DNA of 64,000 nucleotides. It comes from Owenia fusiformis. Taxonomy: Eukaryota; Annelida; Polychaeta; Sabellida; Oweniidae. Every line of letters starts with the position of its first letter. The stretch's first letter is position 1. The stretch is from positions 22,890,455 through 22,954,454 of the forward strand of contig CAIIXF020000002.1 of NCBI GenBank assembly GCA_903813345.2, read 5' to 3'. Made by a program: the position numbers and the translations under genes. Below the pieces are notes generated by a model. The model was not told the DNA's origin. It searched no databases and saw only the letters and a program-made list of their open reading frames with translations. This document shows, one piece after another, positions 32,774 through 43,018 of this stretch.

Positions 32774-33527
32774 ATCCAACATCAAATGGCAAAGATTATT
32801 GATACACTCCACTGGCTTCATGTGTTAGAATTGGACCAGAAAACACTTGACCGCAATGACCTCTTTTCACAGGATATGGAACCATATATCGCATATTATA
32901 AACAGCATCTACAAAGCCACGTGAAAAATTCTAGCATCAAATCCATCTTGTGTGAAGATTCTGACTCTACGAATTTTGGGATGTGTCAAACGCACGTTCA
33001 ATATGCATATCACAATGGCTGGACCATGGATGATATTGATGACAGCACAAAGATGGATTTTGAGACAAATCTGACATATTCGGGCTTGATTGAACATCTT
33101 AATTGTGTGGCTGGTTTCATGCCAAAACTCCCTATGAATCTATTCAGTTTATTTTGCAATATTTCTTCGATGAATCTGCACGATTCCGGGAATTTGACTG
33201 AACTTCCTGATGACATCACCAACTGTCAAAATCTCTGTGAGTTCAACATTGAAAATAGCGCCATTAAAGTTTTGCCTGAAGGTTTAACAAAATGCCGAAA
33301 AATCACGAGGATAAACTGCATGAATTGCGACATCACAGAGCTGCCTGATTGGACAAACGATAACAAAGTGAAGGAGATGAATCTGAACCACTCCCTGCTA
33401 ACGTGCATCCCAAAGACAATCCAGAACCTTACAAGCCTGGTGAAGTTGACATTGAATGGGACAGCAGTAATGCGTCTCCCAACAGAGTTCAGTATGTTAC
33501 AGAGTTTAGAACACTTAGAGATATCAG
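32774..33527 (+). CDS. Exon 31, leucine-rich repeats
   Basis: The largest exon, 251 codons plus one base. It begins IQHQMAKIIDTLHWLHVLEL; the ATG at 32786 is the first in-frame Met and could be an initiator if a second gene starts here, though C at -3 makes it weak. From about residue 115 it has LRRs with the LTELPDDITN, IKVLPEGLTK, ITELPDWTND and LVKLTLNGTAVMRLP patterns, about 23 residues apart. Ends in phase 1. Confidence 0.85.
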
Positions 33528-33904
33528 GTAAAGAAAAATGTTATGGGATTTAAAAGATAAAATTGAAAACACCATTGGATATTTCATTCATACTGAAATG
33601 TTACTCAAAAATGTTTTCAATATTTGTGACTTTTCAGATTCGAGTAAGTTGTAAGATTTAATGAGAACAGACAAAATACTGTAATTAGGTGATTCCTATA
33701 TACTGATGAATTCATGAAATACTACATAAAGATAGCATCTGATATATGTTGACAATTGGGATGGGGCCCTTGAACACTCTGAAATTTTAAATCAAATCAT
33801 ATTTCTCTATTTCAAGGCAATTGGTATTTGTGAGTTTAATATGTAAAAATTCCTCGTTTATTTTTGGTTTTTATTAATATATTATTGCTTATTATTGTTT
33901 TTAG

Positions 33905-34011
33905 GTATTGCTTGGAAGTCATACCACACCACATATGAAAATACACTTAGTAGAGATGGATATATGGAATTCTGTAGGGCACATCGTATCAATCACTATC
34001 TCTCTGACCAG
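33905..34011 (+). CDS. Exon 32, between LRR and EF-hand
   Basis: Completes Gly, then IAWKSYHTTYENTLSRDGYM, EFCRAHRINHYLSDQ; phase 0, donor GTAGCT. Probably the first, degenerate half of an EF-hand pair (SRDGYMEF resembles the second half of a loop). Confidence 0.75.
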
Positions 34012-34505
34012 GTAGCTAATTTACTATATGAGCCTGGCCATAGGAAAACCGGTCTTATCACAAAAATTGAAATTGTGCTACACAGCCAAAAATGTGCCCA
34101 AGATTTGGAGGAAAATGTGCTAAATTCAAATCCGACTTATTGGTTTATATATGCAAGGAAAAATTTTTAAGACACAAGGCATGGCTCATTTGAAAGGTCT
34201 CTTTGTGCTTTTTTTAAGATAAACAAAAAATCAGAATATTGAAAAAATCTGTGATAAGACCCCTTTTCCTGTGGCATGGCTCATATATGACATCATATTT
34301 ATTATATTATTTTGATTTTGTCATCAGATTTATTTTGCCGCTGGTGCTGCTACATTAGTTGAAAATTATTCATTTTATCTTCGAACAAATGAGTTGTTCT
34401 CTTGTCTGCATGTACATGTAAGTTGTATATGCCATTGTTGTACATGGAGATGAGTGGACAAGCACAAAGTACAAATATCACAAATAGCACAATGTGTCTT
34501 TTTAG

Positions 34506-34540
34506 TTTTTGGAGATTCTTGATCTGTTCCTGTGTTTCAG
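34506..34540 (+). repeat. Degenerate copy of the start of exon 33 just before its acceptor
   Basis: TTTTGGAGATTCTTGATCTGTTCC is a near copy of the acceptor end and first bases of exon 33 (TTCAGGAGCTTCTTGATTTG), but its AG is missing. Confidence 0.6.
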
Positions 34541-34664
34541 GAGCTTCTTGATTTGTTCCAAGAATGTGACATCAACCACAATGGTGAACTGGACACCAAG
34601 GAACTGGCTGGCCTCAATGCGAGAATATTCTATGCCTCGCCACGTGTGGGTTTGGACTATAAAG
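34541..34664 (+). CDS. Exon 33, EF-hand calcium-binding loop
   Basis: ELLDLFQECDINHNGELDTK then ELAGLN: loop DINHNGELDTKE has D1, N3, N5, G6, L8, D9 and E12, all as in a canonical EF-hand, with the flanking helices. It should bind Ca2+. Ends in phase 1, donor GTAATA. Confidence 0.85.
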
Positions 34665-34679
34665 GTAATAATGTTTATT

Positions 34680-34795
34680 TGTATAAAAATCCCCCTTGTG
34701 TGAAAGTATATCCCCTTGTGTGAAAATATACCCCGCTGTGTGGAAATATCTTATATTATGTAAAAATACCCCTCATCATGTGACAATATCCAATG
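34680..34795. repeat. Short tandem repeat CCCCTTGTGTGAAAATATA
   Basis: Four to five degenerate copies of a 24-bp unit just downstream of the donor of exon 33. Confidence 0.65.
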
Positions 34796-35184
34796 GGATA
34801 TTTTAATATGTAACTAACCGTACATTATAAAATATAAACACCAATGAGTGTAAAGATTAAGAAAACAGAAAGAAAAGGAACATTCAAGGGTTGTTCAATT
34901 AATACTGATACAAGTGATCTCATTTCCTGGCTTGTGAGGGAATAAAGATGAAATTGTCAAAGACTTACATATTGGTTTCATTCTTTGATATTGTCTTACA
35001 AAAAAGTTCCTTGCAAATAAAAAATAAGACCATTTGTTTCAGTATTTATTAAATGACCCTCGTATTGTAACTCATTGCTCATTACTCATTGGGATCTAAA
35101 AAATATTCAACAAATACTGTTTACCTGTAATATAGACACACATGTAAAGACAAAGAGAATGAATCATGATTGTTTTCTTTTCAG

Positions 35185-35382
35185 ACGGTGATAAGTACGG
35201 GGGCATTCCAGCTTGTATCTTCACCCTAAGATCTCTGAAACTTTTAAAGTTAGAATACCAGGCTATAAGGTTCATCCCTAAGGAAATAGAGTACTTGACA
35301 AAGTTAGAGCACCTCTGGCTGAACAGTAATCCACTATTAGAGTCCCTACCTGGGGAGATGGGGATACTCCGAAAAATCAAAC
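35185..35382 (+). CDS. Exon 34, leucine-rich repeats before ROC
   Basis: DGDKYGGIPACIFTLRSLKL followed by two full LRRs (IRFIPKEIEYLTKLEHLWLN, then LESLPGEMGILRKIK). Ends in phase 1, donor GTAAGT. Confidence 0.85.
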
Positions 35383-35598
35383 GTAAGTTCACTGGGTGAA
35401 TTATAACTTGGGGTTAATTGTGATTTGTGATAAAGGGATCCTCAATAAAATCAAATGTTATTACAAGTACAATTAGAATTTAAAGCTTGTATTCTCATTA
35501 AACTGAATCCAGGAGAGGTGTTTGTTCAGAAAGTGAGCCTTATTCAAATTACTCTTTATTAAAGGGTGGAATTCATTGTATGTTGATATTTATGTTAG

Positions 35599-35764
35599 GT
35601 ATTGGTATAAACTACTGCCCATCATTGCGTACACCTCCCAATGAGATTGTAAGCCAGGGAGATGAAGCGGTTATAGCGTACTTGAAGAGATTGGCAGGTG
35701 GATTCTCTGAATGTCACAGGACCAAACTTATGTTAGTTGGACTTGGAGGTGCAGGGAAAACAAG
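35599..35764 (+). CDS. Exon 35, start of ROC GTPase domain with P-loop
   Basis: After completing Arg, the exon encodes TPPNEIVSQGDEAVIAYLKR and RTKLMLVGLGGAGKT. GLGGAGKT is the Walker A/G1 motif of a ROC domain, and the preceding PPxEIVxxGxxAhhxYL linker is typical of ROCO proteins. Ends in phase 2 in the codon after GKT. Confidence 0.9.
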
Positions 35765-35969
35765 GTAAGAGAAGACTTTTATTTGAAATATGGAGCAAAA
35801 CATTTCGTGACATCATGCCTTATACAAAACAGCACTGTATTGATAATCTGATGACATATTGTCAACTTTTTTGTAGACAGTGTTTGATTTTTGTTGTTGG
35901 TGTTTGTAACAAATGAGAGGTGGTGACATTTTGGATGTTAATGACATGTCTTGTACATTGCATGCGCCG

Positions 35970-36169
35970 ATATTTTATAATGTTAATTCCTTGTCATGGT
36001 TTTCTAGTATATTGCTTGCTCTGATATTTTGTCATATTAATTCCTTGTCATGGTTTTCTAGCATATTGCTTGCGCTGATATTTTGTCATATTAATACCTT
36101 GTCATGGTTTTCTAGCATATTGCTTGCGCTGATATTTTGTCATATTAATTCCTTGTCATGGTTTTCTAG
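35970..36169 (+). repeat. 54-bp tandem array of the exon 36 acceptor, open in the exon's frame
   Basis: Four units end in TTGTCATGGTTTTCTAG with AG ending at 36007, 36061, 36115 and 36169, exactly 54 apart. Each AG is followed by a copy of the start of exon 36 (TATATTGCTTGCTCTGAT). The whole stretch 36008-36169 is open in the frame of exon 36. Confidence 0.9.
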
Positions 36170-36341
36170 TATATTGCGTGCTCTGATGAGTAAAACCCAC
36201 AAGACGGAGGCCTTAACAAGTGAGCAGATCACAGATGGAATAGACATACAGACCTGGACAGTGAAGGGACATAGCAAAGAAGCAATAACATTCAACACTT
36301 GGGACTTTGCTGGGCAGACAGTTTATTACAACACACATCAA
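36170..36341 (+). CDS. Exon 36, ROC domain, G2-G3 region
   Basis: Completes Ser after GKT: ILRALMSKTHKTEA, then TDGIDIQTW and NTWDFAGQTVYYNTHQ. WDFAGQ is the G3 (DxxG) motif and TDGI the switch I segment. Phase 0, donor GTGAGT. Use of upstream acceptors would insert 18, 36 or 54 residues. Confidence 0.9.
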
Positions 36342-36752
36342 GTGAGTCTCGATTTAGAAGTAACATTTATGATCATAAAGATTGAATTGATTGATTGCGC
36401 CAACTACCATTGGACTATGTAACATTTATGATGAAACATATTGAATTTACATAATGTTACAAGTACAGAATTTTAAAACTTTTTATTGTAATTCTTACAT
36501 TATCTCTCTAGAGCTGGTAACAGCTTTGTGTCAATTGTGACATGTCAAGGCTGTCTGTACTCGTGGACTATGTTATCATTTGGATGAGGATTTCCCATAT
36601 AACAATTTTGAGGTACAAGTATATTGATCGATGACAAATTTGCCTTGGGCTGACACTGACTCTGACACATTGCATCATACCAAACATAAAATATCAAATA
36701 TGAAAATAACTGTATGTAAGACCAGTTCACATGCATGATGTTTTTATTTCAG

Positions 36753-36899
36753 TTTTTCTTATCCAATCGTGCTGTGTACTTGTTGCTATGGACAACCAGA
36801 CTTGGTTACGAGCATGCAGGTTTAGACTTCTGGCTGAGTTCTATTGCATGTCACGCTCCCAATGCCCCAATATTTGTAGTAGGAACCCATTGTGATCAG
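36753..36899 (+). CDS. Exon 37, ROC domain, G4 region
   Basis: 49 codons, phase 0 at both ends. FFLSNRAVYLLLWTTRLGYE and IFVVGTHCDQ; THCD is the ROC G4 motif (THxD). Donor GTAAGA. Confidence 0.9.
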
Positions 36900-36933
36900 G
36901 TAAGATGATAAATATATCACTGTTGGTATGTTT

Positions 36934-36985
36934 GGTACCTGGTTGCCATTGACAACCAGACTTGGTTAGGAGCATGCAGGTGTAG
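36934..36985 (+). repeat. Partial copy of exon 37 in the downstream intron
   Basis: TTGACAACCAGACTTGGTTA and flanks match the middle of exon 37 with several changes over about 50 bases. Confidence 0.75.
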
Positions 36986-37289
36986 TCTGTTGCATTAAGC
37001 GTTCTACCTAGAAATCTTTTACTTTATATTGCTTAGTACTACATTCATGATTTCTCTAATTCATCTATCATTTTATGTGGCATATTGAATTATTGTTGGA
37101 GCATTTTGGTGGAAATTTTTTATGAGAGAATACAATATATCATATAAAAATATCAATATGAGATTGAACTGCTTTGCCTTTTAGTCTTGAATCCAGCCGC
37201 TGCCTTGCCCCCCCTCTTTTAAGACAAGATTAAAGATAATATGTGGCATTTAATCTATGAGATATGTTGAAACTGTGCTTCTATTGTAG

Positions 37290-37379
37290 GTGTCCAAGTA
37301 TGAGATCCCTGTGCAGAAGTTACAGAAGAGATACCCACAGATCCTAGGCTTTCACTTTGTCAGCTCTATTGTTGGCACA
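37290..37379 (+). CDS. Exon 38, end of ROC / linker to COR
   Basis: 30 codons, phase 0 at both ends: VSKYEIPVQKLQKRYPQILG then FHFVSSIVGT. FVSS is in the place of the ROC G5-type strand. Confidence 0.85.
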
Positions 37380-37596
37380 GTAAGTTGAGAGTTCCCTGAT
37401 TTTACCATGATAATAGGGAAAAATATGATATAATGGGATGCATATTTCATGTGATTGCTCCTAGTTTGAATATCGTTTGAAAATAATGTTTGGATCAGAT
37501 TTTTTTAAACTGGATTTTTATTCTTGGTTACATATTATTTTCATCAGGCTAAAATGTTAGTCCTCTGAGATATCTAAAACATTAAAGTTACACAGA

Positions 37597-37772
37597 AAAC
37601 CCTGTTTAATCCATGGGACTAGTCAAAAAGATTCAGATTTGCAAGTGTTTTGAACTGTACTTGATTGTAGTAGACCAACTTATAACAACAGTACATGAGG
37701 GAAAAGATACCACATATATTTTTAGGGGTGTTCATATTTGAGAGGTGTTCACATATACAGGTTTTACTGTAC
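37597..37772. mobile_element. CAGTAAAACCTGT-type element carrying a captured copy of exon 39
   Basis: ACAGAAAACCCTGTTTAATC at the left and ACAGGTTTTACTGTA at the right are the family termini. Between them, 37659-37722 is a partial copy of exon 39 with its acceptor (CTTGATTGTAG, then CAACAGTACATGAGGGAAAA). The right terminus abuts the real acceptor of exon 39. Confidence 0.7.
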
Positions 37773-37782
37773 TTGATTGTAG

Positions 37783-37889
37783 GGAATAGCTGAGCTGGAA
37801 AGAGATCTGGTGCAGACCACCCTACAGCAACAGTACATGGGGGAAAAGATACCACAAGTTTACCTGAATCTAGAGGACAAGATACTCTC
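37783..37889 (+). CDS. Exon 39, COR linker
   Basis: Encodes GIAELERDLVQTTLQQQYMG, EKIPQVYLNLEDKILS; acceptor TTGATTGTAG, donor GTAAGT, phase 2. It is the helical start of the COR domain. Confidence 0.85.
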
Positions 37890-38699
37890 GTAAGTAAACA
37901 GATAAATACTGTATAACATGAAATATTGCCGTGGATATAAAGTTGCCGATTGCCGAATGTAAAACAGAAACGGCAACATAAAATTCGGAAATATAAGTAA
38001 TTGAAGATCGATCTTTGTGGGCAATAATATGGTAGTTGTCAAACGTGTGTCAACTTACTGTAATAGCTAGGGTAATTTTCTAACGAGTATCAACTTACTA
38101 TACTTTAATCATAAATAAAATACGATAAAATCGAAGCTTCCTCAGCATAAAATTACAATAAAAAGTCATGTCAAAAAGTTATATTTAAGAAGATCTAATT
38201 GTATCCAAGTGCTTTGGAAATCCCAGTATTAAAAGTTTTTAATCCCGATAATAAAAGTTTTTAATCCTGTTATTATTGTCCTGAGTCTACCGAATGCGGG
38301 TAATCACTCAAATTGTCACTCATAATGTCAGGTTTTCTGAGTAAGTAAAATGAACGTGATTAAAATAGAGGTGTCAGCTTAGCAATATTTTATTTGGCTT
38401 TACATCTAGGGGTGTCAGATCGGCAAACTTTTATTCGGCAATAACAATTTTAATCCAATTCGGAAAATAAAGCACCCAGATTTAATACATGTTATACAGT
38501 ACTCTTATAGAAGAATAAAGATACTGTGCACATGATATCACTTGTAGTGCACATCCTCTTAATTCTCTACTTGAATTTGTACATTATAGTCATAAAAACA
38601 AAAAATTATATTTTAACTTGTACATAAACCCTAATTTATCATGACGTAATTGAACCAACTGAATTAACTATGGGGAGGGGATTAAAATTCACAAATGTG

Positions 38700-38905
38700 G
38701 TGCAGTGTCATATTTATCTATGTAAACCCCATTATAAGTGGATTGAAACACCCTCGGTTCTGCTCAAAAGTGTTTCAATTAGAATGTGTTTCAATTACAG
38801 AGGTTTAATTTACATTAAGTCAATGTGTCACAGGACTGTGAAAAGTGTTCCACTTACAAAGGTGTTCTTATAGAAGTGTTCCACATGACAGGTTTTCTTG
38901 TATGT
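38700..38905. repeat. CAGTAAAACCTGT-type element, GTTCCACTT-rich
   Basis: ATTATAAGTGGATTGAAACA and the facing GTGTTCCACATGACAGGTTT bracket repeated GTGTTTCAATTA words, ending just before exon 40's acceptor. Confidence 0.5.
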
Positions 38906-38932
38906 ATTTATATGCACGTACTATATTTGCAG

Positions 38933-39014
38933 AAAAAGGAAAACAGAGAGTGTTATAAGCTGGGACCAAATCAAGCAATATGCTATAGATGTGGGCATCT
39001 TTGATGACAATGAT
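38933..39014 (+). CDS. Exon 40, COR domain
   Basis: Completes Ser; KRKTESVISWDQIKQYAIDV, GIFDDND; phase 0, donor GTAAGT. Matches the L..F..hA...GI stretch at the start of the COR winged helix. Confidence 0.85.
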
Positions 39015-39481
39015 GTAAGTGGCCCAATAGAGTTTGAGATATTCAGTTTTCTACCTCATACAGTTGCTTAGCTTATTGCATATTTTTTAAGCAATGTCTG
39101 AATCCAGTTTAGTGACCACTGTTTTAGATTAAAGGTACAATTCTCTAAGAAATTGATTTTGAAGGTTAAGTATTTGATAAACTTTTGAAAAATGGTAAAT
39201 GGATATCCCAGTTATCTTTTTCAATTAATATAGTAATAAAATCAAGATTGCAAGGGTAACAATACTTTTGTCAATTTTTTGGAGAGATGGTTAAAATATT
39301 CAACACTATATTTTGTCAATCCAATATTTTAAATGTGACTATATTTTATTATGGCTTTTTCCATCATCATCTTTTAAGTTCCTACCATGATCAAAGTTAA
39401 GATACTTGTCCTCTATAAATTAAAACAAAAAATTTACCAAATACTAATATTAAATGTGTTTCAATAATCAATTTATTCCAG

Positions 39482-39628
39482 ATCAAACAGGCTGTACAGT
39501 TCTTGAATGATCTTGGAACTTTACAGTATTTTGACAATGAGTTTCTTAAAGACCACATAGTAATTAATCCACAATGGATTGTTGATGTCATGGCTAGTGT
39601 AGTCTCAGTTAAAGATTCTCCTATACAG
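39482..39628 (+). CDS. Exon 41, COR domain
   Basis: 49 codons, phase 0 at both ends. IKQAVQFLNDLGTLQYFDNE then LKDHIVINPQWIVDVMASVV: the classic COR signature L..LG.hhYF......hhh.P.Wh.d.. Confidence 0.92.
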
Positions 39629-39654
39629 GTAAGAATAGCTTTCCAATGGTAGAA

Positions 39655-39790
39655 TGTATATAAAGACCACATAATAATCAATATACAATGGATCATTGAT
39701 ATCACGGCTAGCTAAATCTCATTGAAAGATTCTCCTCATATATGGATAAGAATAGCTTTCTGATGGTAGAATGTACATAAAGATCACATA
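39655..39790 (+). repeat. Decayed tandem copies of exon 41's 3' half plus donor
   Basis: AAAGACCACATAATAATCAA through AAGAATAGCTTTCTGATGG repeats exon 41's second half and the start of its intron, with a stop-bearing change; a third short copy starts near 39777. Confidence 0.8.
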
Positions 39791-39889
39791 GTGATTGACG
39801 AGAAAAAATACAGTACATGTAGTTTTCATGATTTTCAAGTAAAAAAAACAATAACATTCTAATTAGGTTGTTTTTATCCCTATGTATAG

Positions 39890-40054
39890 GATGGTCGACT
39901 GCAGCATTCTGAGATTGGAAAAGTGTGGAAGAAATATCCAGCCAAGCTACATGATTGGTTGCTTAGACTGACAGAAGAGTTTGACTTGACGTTTCCCCTC
40001 CCTGACATTCCTGTTAATCTTGTACCCTGCCTCCTTCCAGACAAAGAACCAGAG
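39890..40054 (+). CDS. Exon 42, COR domain
   Basis: 55 codons, phase 0 at both ends: DGRLQHSEIGKVWKKYPAKL, then LTEEFDLTFPLPD and VNLVPCLLPDKEPE. H/L.P.hLh.hh..FdL.h and lVPclLp are COR hallmarks. Confidence 0.92.
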
Positions 40055-40478
40055 GTGAGATTTTAATGATAGAACCCATAGCAAGAGTATGACTTTGTCT
40101 ACACTCTTTGAAATTGATATGATTCTGAATTCTTGCCTATATCCAATCAGAATAGAGTATAGTCAGACAGACATTACATGTACATTTTCTCCAGGCAAGG
40201 TTTAATACTCATTTCACGTTTACAGTTTATTTACATTATTTTACATTTCAAATGGGGACTTAGGGCATGGAGTGGACACTGTTTTTGGCCAACATTTGGG
40301 ATATCACACGAATATTTTTTGATGTATGTAAATTATTGGTTTTCATATGTATATGGATAAAGGAAACACATAGACCTTATATCATGTTGATCCAGGATTA
40401 TAAGGTTAACTGTATTAAAGGAATACTCCTTTCTACTATTTACACCTTGCTAAGTTATTTATATTGTATAAATTGCAG

Positions 40479-40577
40479 GATGTTTGGCCAGCCATCAGTA
40501 CACAGGAAGGGGTCCGTGAAACTAAGGCTGTCTACAGCTTTGTGTACCTTCCAGTAGGGCTGTTTAACAGGGCACAG
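40479..40577 (+). CDS. Exon 43, COR domain
   Basis: 33 codons, phase 0 at both ends: DVWPAISTQEGVRETKAVYS, then FVYLPVGLFNRAQ (COR F.+lP.Glf.R). Confidence 0.9.
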
Positions 40578-40759
40578 GTAAGAAGGTCAAGGGTCATGGT
40601 CAAGGATCATGTGACTGTATTTAGCCCACTTGATTCACTAAATCTGGTCACATGACCCTAGGTTTACATTTAAGATTTTGTGGTGCAAATATAAATATAA
40701 TGACACACGGTTAAAAGTATTGCAAATACACAACATGATAGTTTTTAGAGAAAAAAAAA

Positions 40760-41095
40760 ATCGGAACGGTTCAGTTCGGAACATTTTGCTTCGGAACGGA
40801 ACAATTTCGGAACGGTTCGGAACAGAATGACTGCGTGTATAAGATTAAAATAAGTTGATCATCTAGGTCTATTTGGTAGCGAAAAGCTCTTCAAAATTCT
40901 TCAATGAGAAGGAGTGAATAGAATGAACCTCTTTTGGTGCAAAATATTGAAAGAAAAATGCTGTTTTGTGGCGATTTAAGGGCCAAAAGTTGTGAAAGGG
41001 TAAAATGTTCTTGTTCCGGAACCGAACCGAAATTCTTAATTTGTGTTCCGTGTTCCGTTCCGAGGGCATAATTCCGCGGATCGGAACAAAATCGG
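40760..41095. repeat. Hairpin-like element rich in CGGAACGG
   Basis: CGGAACGGTTC words at 40760-40825 reappear inverted as GAACCG/TTCCGTTCCG at 41015-41090. The overlapping minus-strand ORFs here are by-products. Confidence 0.5.
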
Positions 41096-41396
41096 GTATC
41101 CGTGACACCTCTAATAGTTTTCACAATATCCAGAAAACTCATGATGTATTTAACTCTATTTAACTCTCTTAACTTACATCCTATTAATTTGATTCAAAAT
41201 GCAACTCAATGGGAGGAACACCTTCAGAAGTGGAACACTATTTTATCAGTGTTCAAGAACACTATTTTATCAGTGTTCAAGAATTCAGAAATCCTTTCTG
41301 AGGTAGCATAGCATTGAAGCAAACATGTGTTTCTTATATCATGGATCTACTGTCATACTGTATAGATCCATAACATATTAGACTTTTATGTTCCAG

Positions 41397-41491
41397 GTGC
41401 GACTCTTCCAGTTCTCGGACAGTAAAGCAATATGGAAACAAGGATCCCTTCTCAAGAAGAATGACCATCTAGCCTTGATTCAACAACAGAG
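41397..41491 (+). CDS. Exon 44, COR domain
   Basis: VRLFQFSDSKAIWKQGSLLK, then KNDHLALIQQQ; phase 2, donor GTGAGT. The W+.G..L strand pair is the late COR pattern. Confidence 0.88.
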
Positions 41492-41805
41492 GTGAGTCAG
41501 TAGTACATATAGCCATTGTGGTGTCTGCAAAAAGAATGTGAAATAGTCAAAGTGTAAAGCCTTGATTCAACAACAGAGGTAAGTCAGTAGTACATATAGC
41601 CATTGTGGTGTCTGCAAAAAGAATGTGAAATAGTCAAAGTGTAAAGCCTTGATTCAACAACAGAGGTAAGTCAGTAGTACATATAGCCATTGTGGTGTCT
41701 GCAAAAAGAATGTGAAATAGTCAAAGTGTAAAGCCTTGATTCAACAACAGAGGTAAGTCAGTAGTACATATAGCCATTGTGGTGTCTGCAAAAAAAAATG
41801 AAATA
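41472..41805 (+). repeat. 87-bp tandem array of exon 44's 3' end and donor, four copies
   Basis: GCCTTGATTCAACAACAGAG starts at 41472 (in the exon), 41559, 41646 and 41733. Donors follow at 41492 (GTGAGT), 41579, 41666 and 41753 (all GTAAGT). The copies are almost identical, so the duplication is young. Confidence 0.92.
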
Positions 41806-42055
41806 GTCCCAGTGTATAAAGCTCACATGCTTCGAATCCACTGTGGTCACCAAATGCATGTCATCTCAATGTCACATATCATGATATATCAGGCAATATT
41901 CAGGAGTCATGCTTATGAAATTAGACAACCAGTGAATATTAAAAGAATATTGGTCTGTTTTTAAAAAAAGTCAGGTTTGGCCAAATTATCAGCAGCTAAG
42001 AACCAATCAAATTTAAGTATTTAGACAAGGTGCATGATATTTTGCATTGTTCCAG

Positions 42056-42206
42056 TGAGCAAAACTTGATAGTGAAAGTTCAGGGCCAGAGACCAGAAAA
42101 TATCCTACTGCTGATTCATGAAGTTTTTGAGACTCTAATACAAGAGGCCTACAGGGGTGTGCATTACGACTTCTTATTGCCATGTCCTGATTGTCTGAAT
42201 AAAGCA
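42056..42206 (+). CDS. Exon 45, COR end and Cys pair
   Basis: Completes Ser: EQNLIVKVQGQRPENILLLI, a helix, then DFLLPCPDCLNKA; phase 0, donor GTGAGT. CPDC begins a Cys-containing segment like that of exon 13. Confidence 0.88.
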
Positions 42207-42560
42207 GTGAGTATTATCTGATTTGAACATCTTTTTTACCACAATGCAACAATATTTGGGGAAATACTATGCAGTACAATAGCAAACATTAAAACTCAAC
42301 ACATCTTAAATCAAACATCATTTAAGGTTGTCCATTAATTCTAAAAAACTAAAGTATGTCATATTTTAGTCAAGTAATTTGGACAAGGAGTTTGGTTTTG
42401 GAAATTGTAAAAAGAATTCTCAAAGTTAATTTCTGAAACTATTTGTACAAATTAAAGAATATCATAGTTTACAAAGGTCATTCCAACTTCTGTTATTAAG
42501 CTACAATAATGAATTTCATGAAGAAATAGATCCATTTTATGCCATATTCTTTTATTCTAG

Positions 42561-42678
42561 GGTACTTTAGACCCATGTTTGTTCCAATGTACGCTTATAC
42601 GACATGCAGTAGACATGAAGGCCCCTTACCTACAGTGCAATAAATACTTCCATGCTGTTCCTATGGCAGAAATGCAAG
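42561..42678 (+). CDS. Exon 46, Cys-containing segment after COR
   Basis: GTLDPCLFQCTLIRHAVDMK, then YLQCNKYFHAVPMAEM; phase 1, donor GTAACG. Cysteines in CLFQC and LQC with a nearby His could complete a zinc site with exon 45. Confidence 0.85.
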
Positions 42679-43018
42679 GTAACGATTACTAGCTTTTAAA
42701 ATATGTATCAGCTAACTTTAATGTAGGTGTTCCATTTACTGACAGTCGTAAGTGGATCGCACAACAGGAGCTTTTTGAGGTGACCAACTTTCAGAAGTTA
42801 ATTTAACATGATTAGTAGATTGGTCCTGATATTTTGAAAATTAACACTTATGGAGATGATCAACTTTCAAAAGTTCATTTTTCTCAAATTAATTGATTTT
42901 GAAAATATTCTACTTATGAAGGTATTCCATTTTACTTGTATAAAGCAAGCGCTCTTGAGTGGTACAAAATAATTTTACACTAATCACGAGTACTACAATA
43001 CAATGTTGTGTATTGCAG

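Noticed and set aside
40869-41142. Two overlapping minus-strand ORFs of 79 and 83 codons
   Set aside because: They lie in a CGGAACGG hairpin element in two frames at once; no family resemblance.
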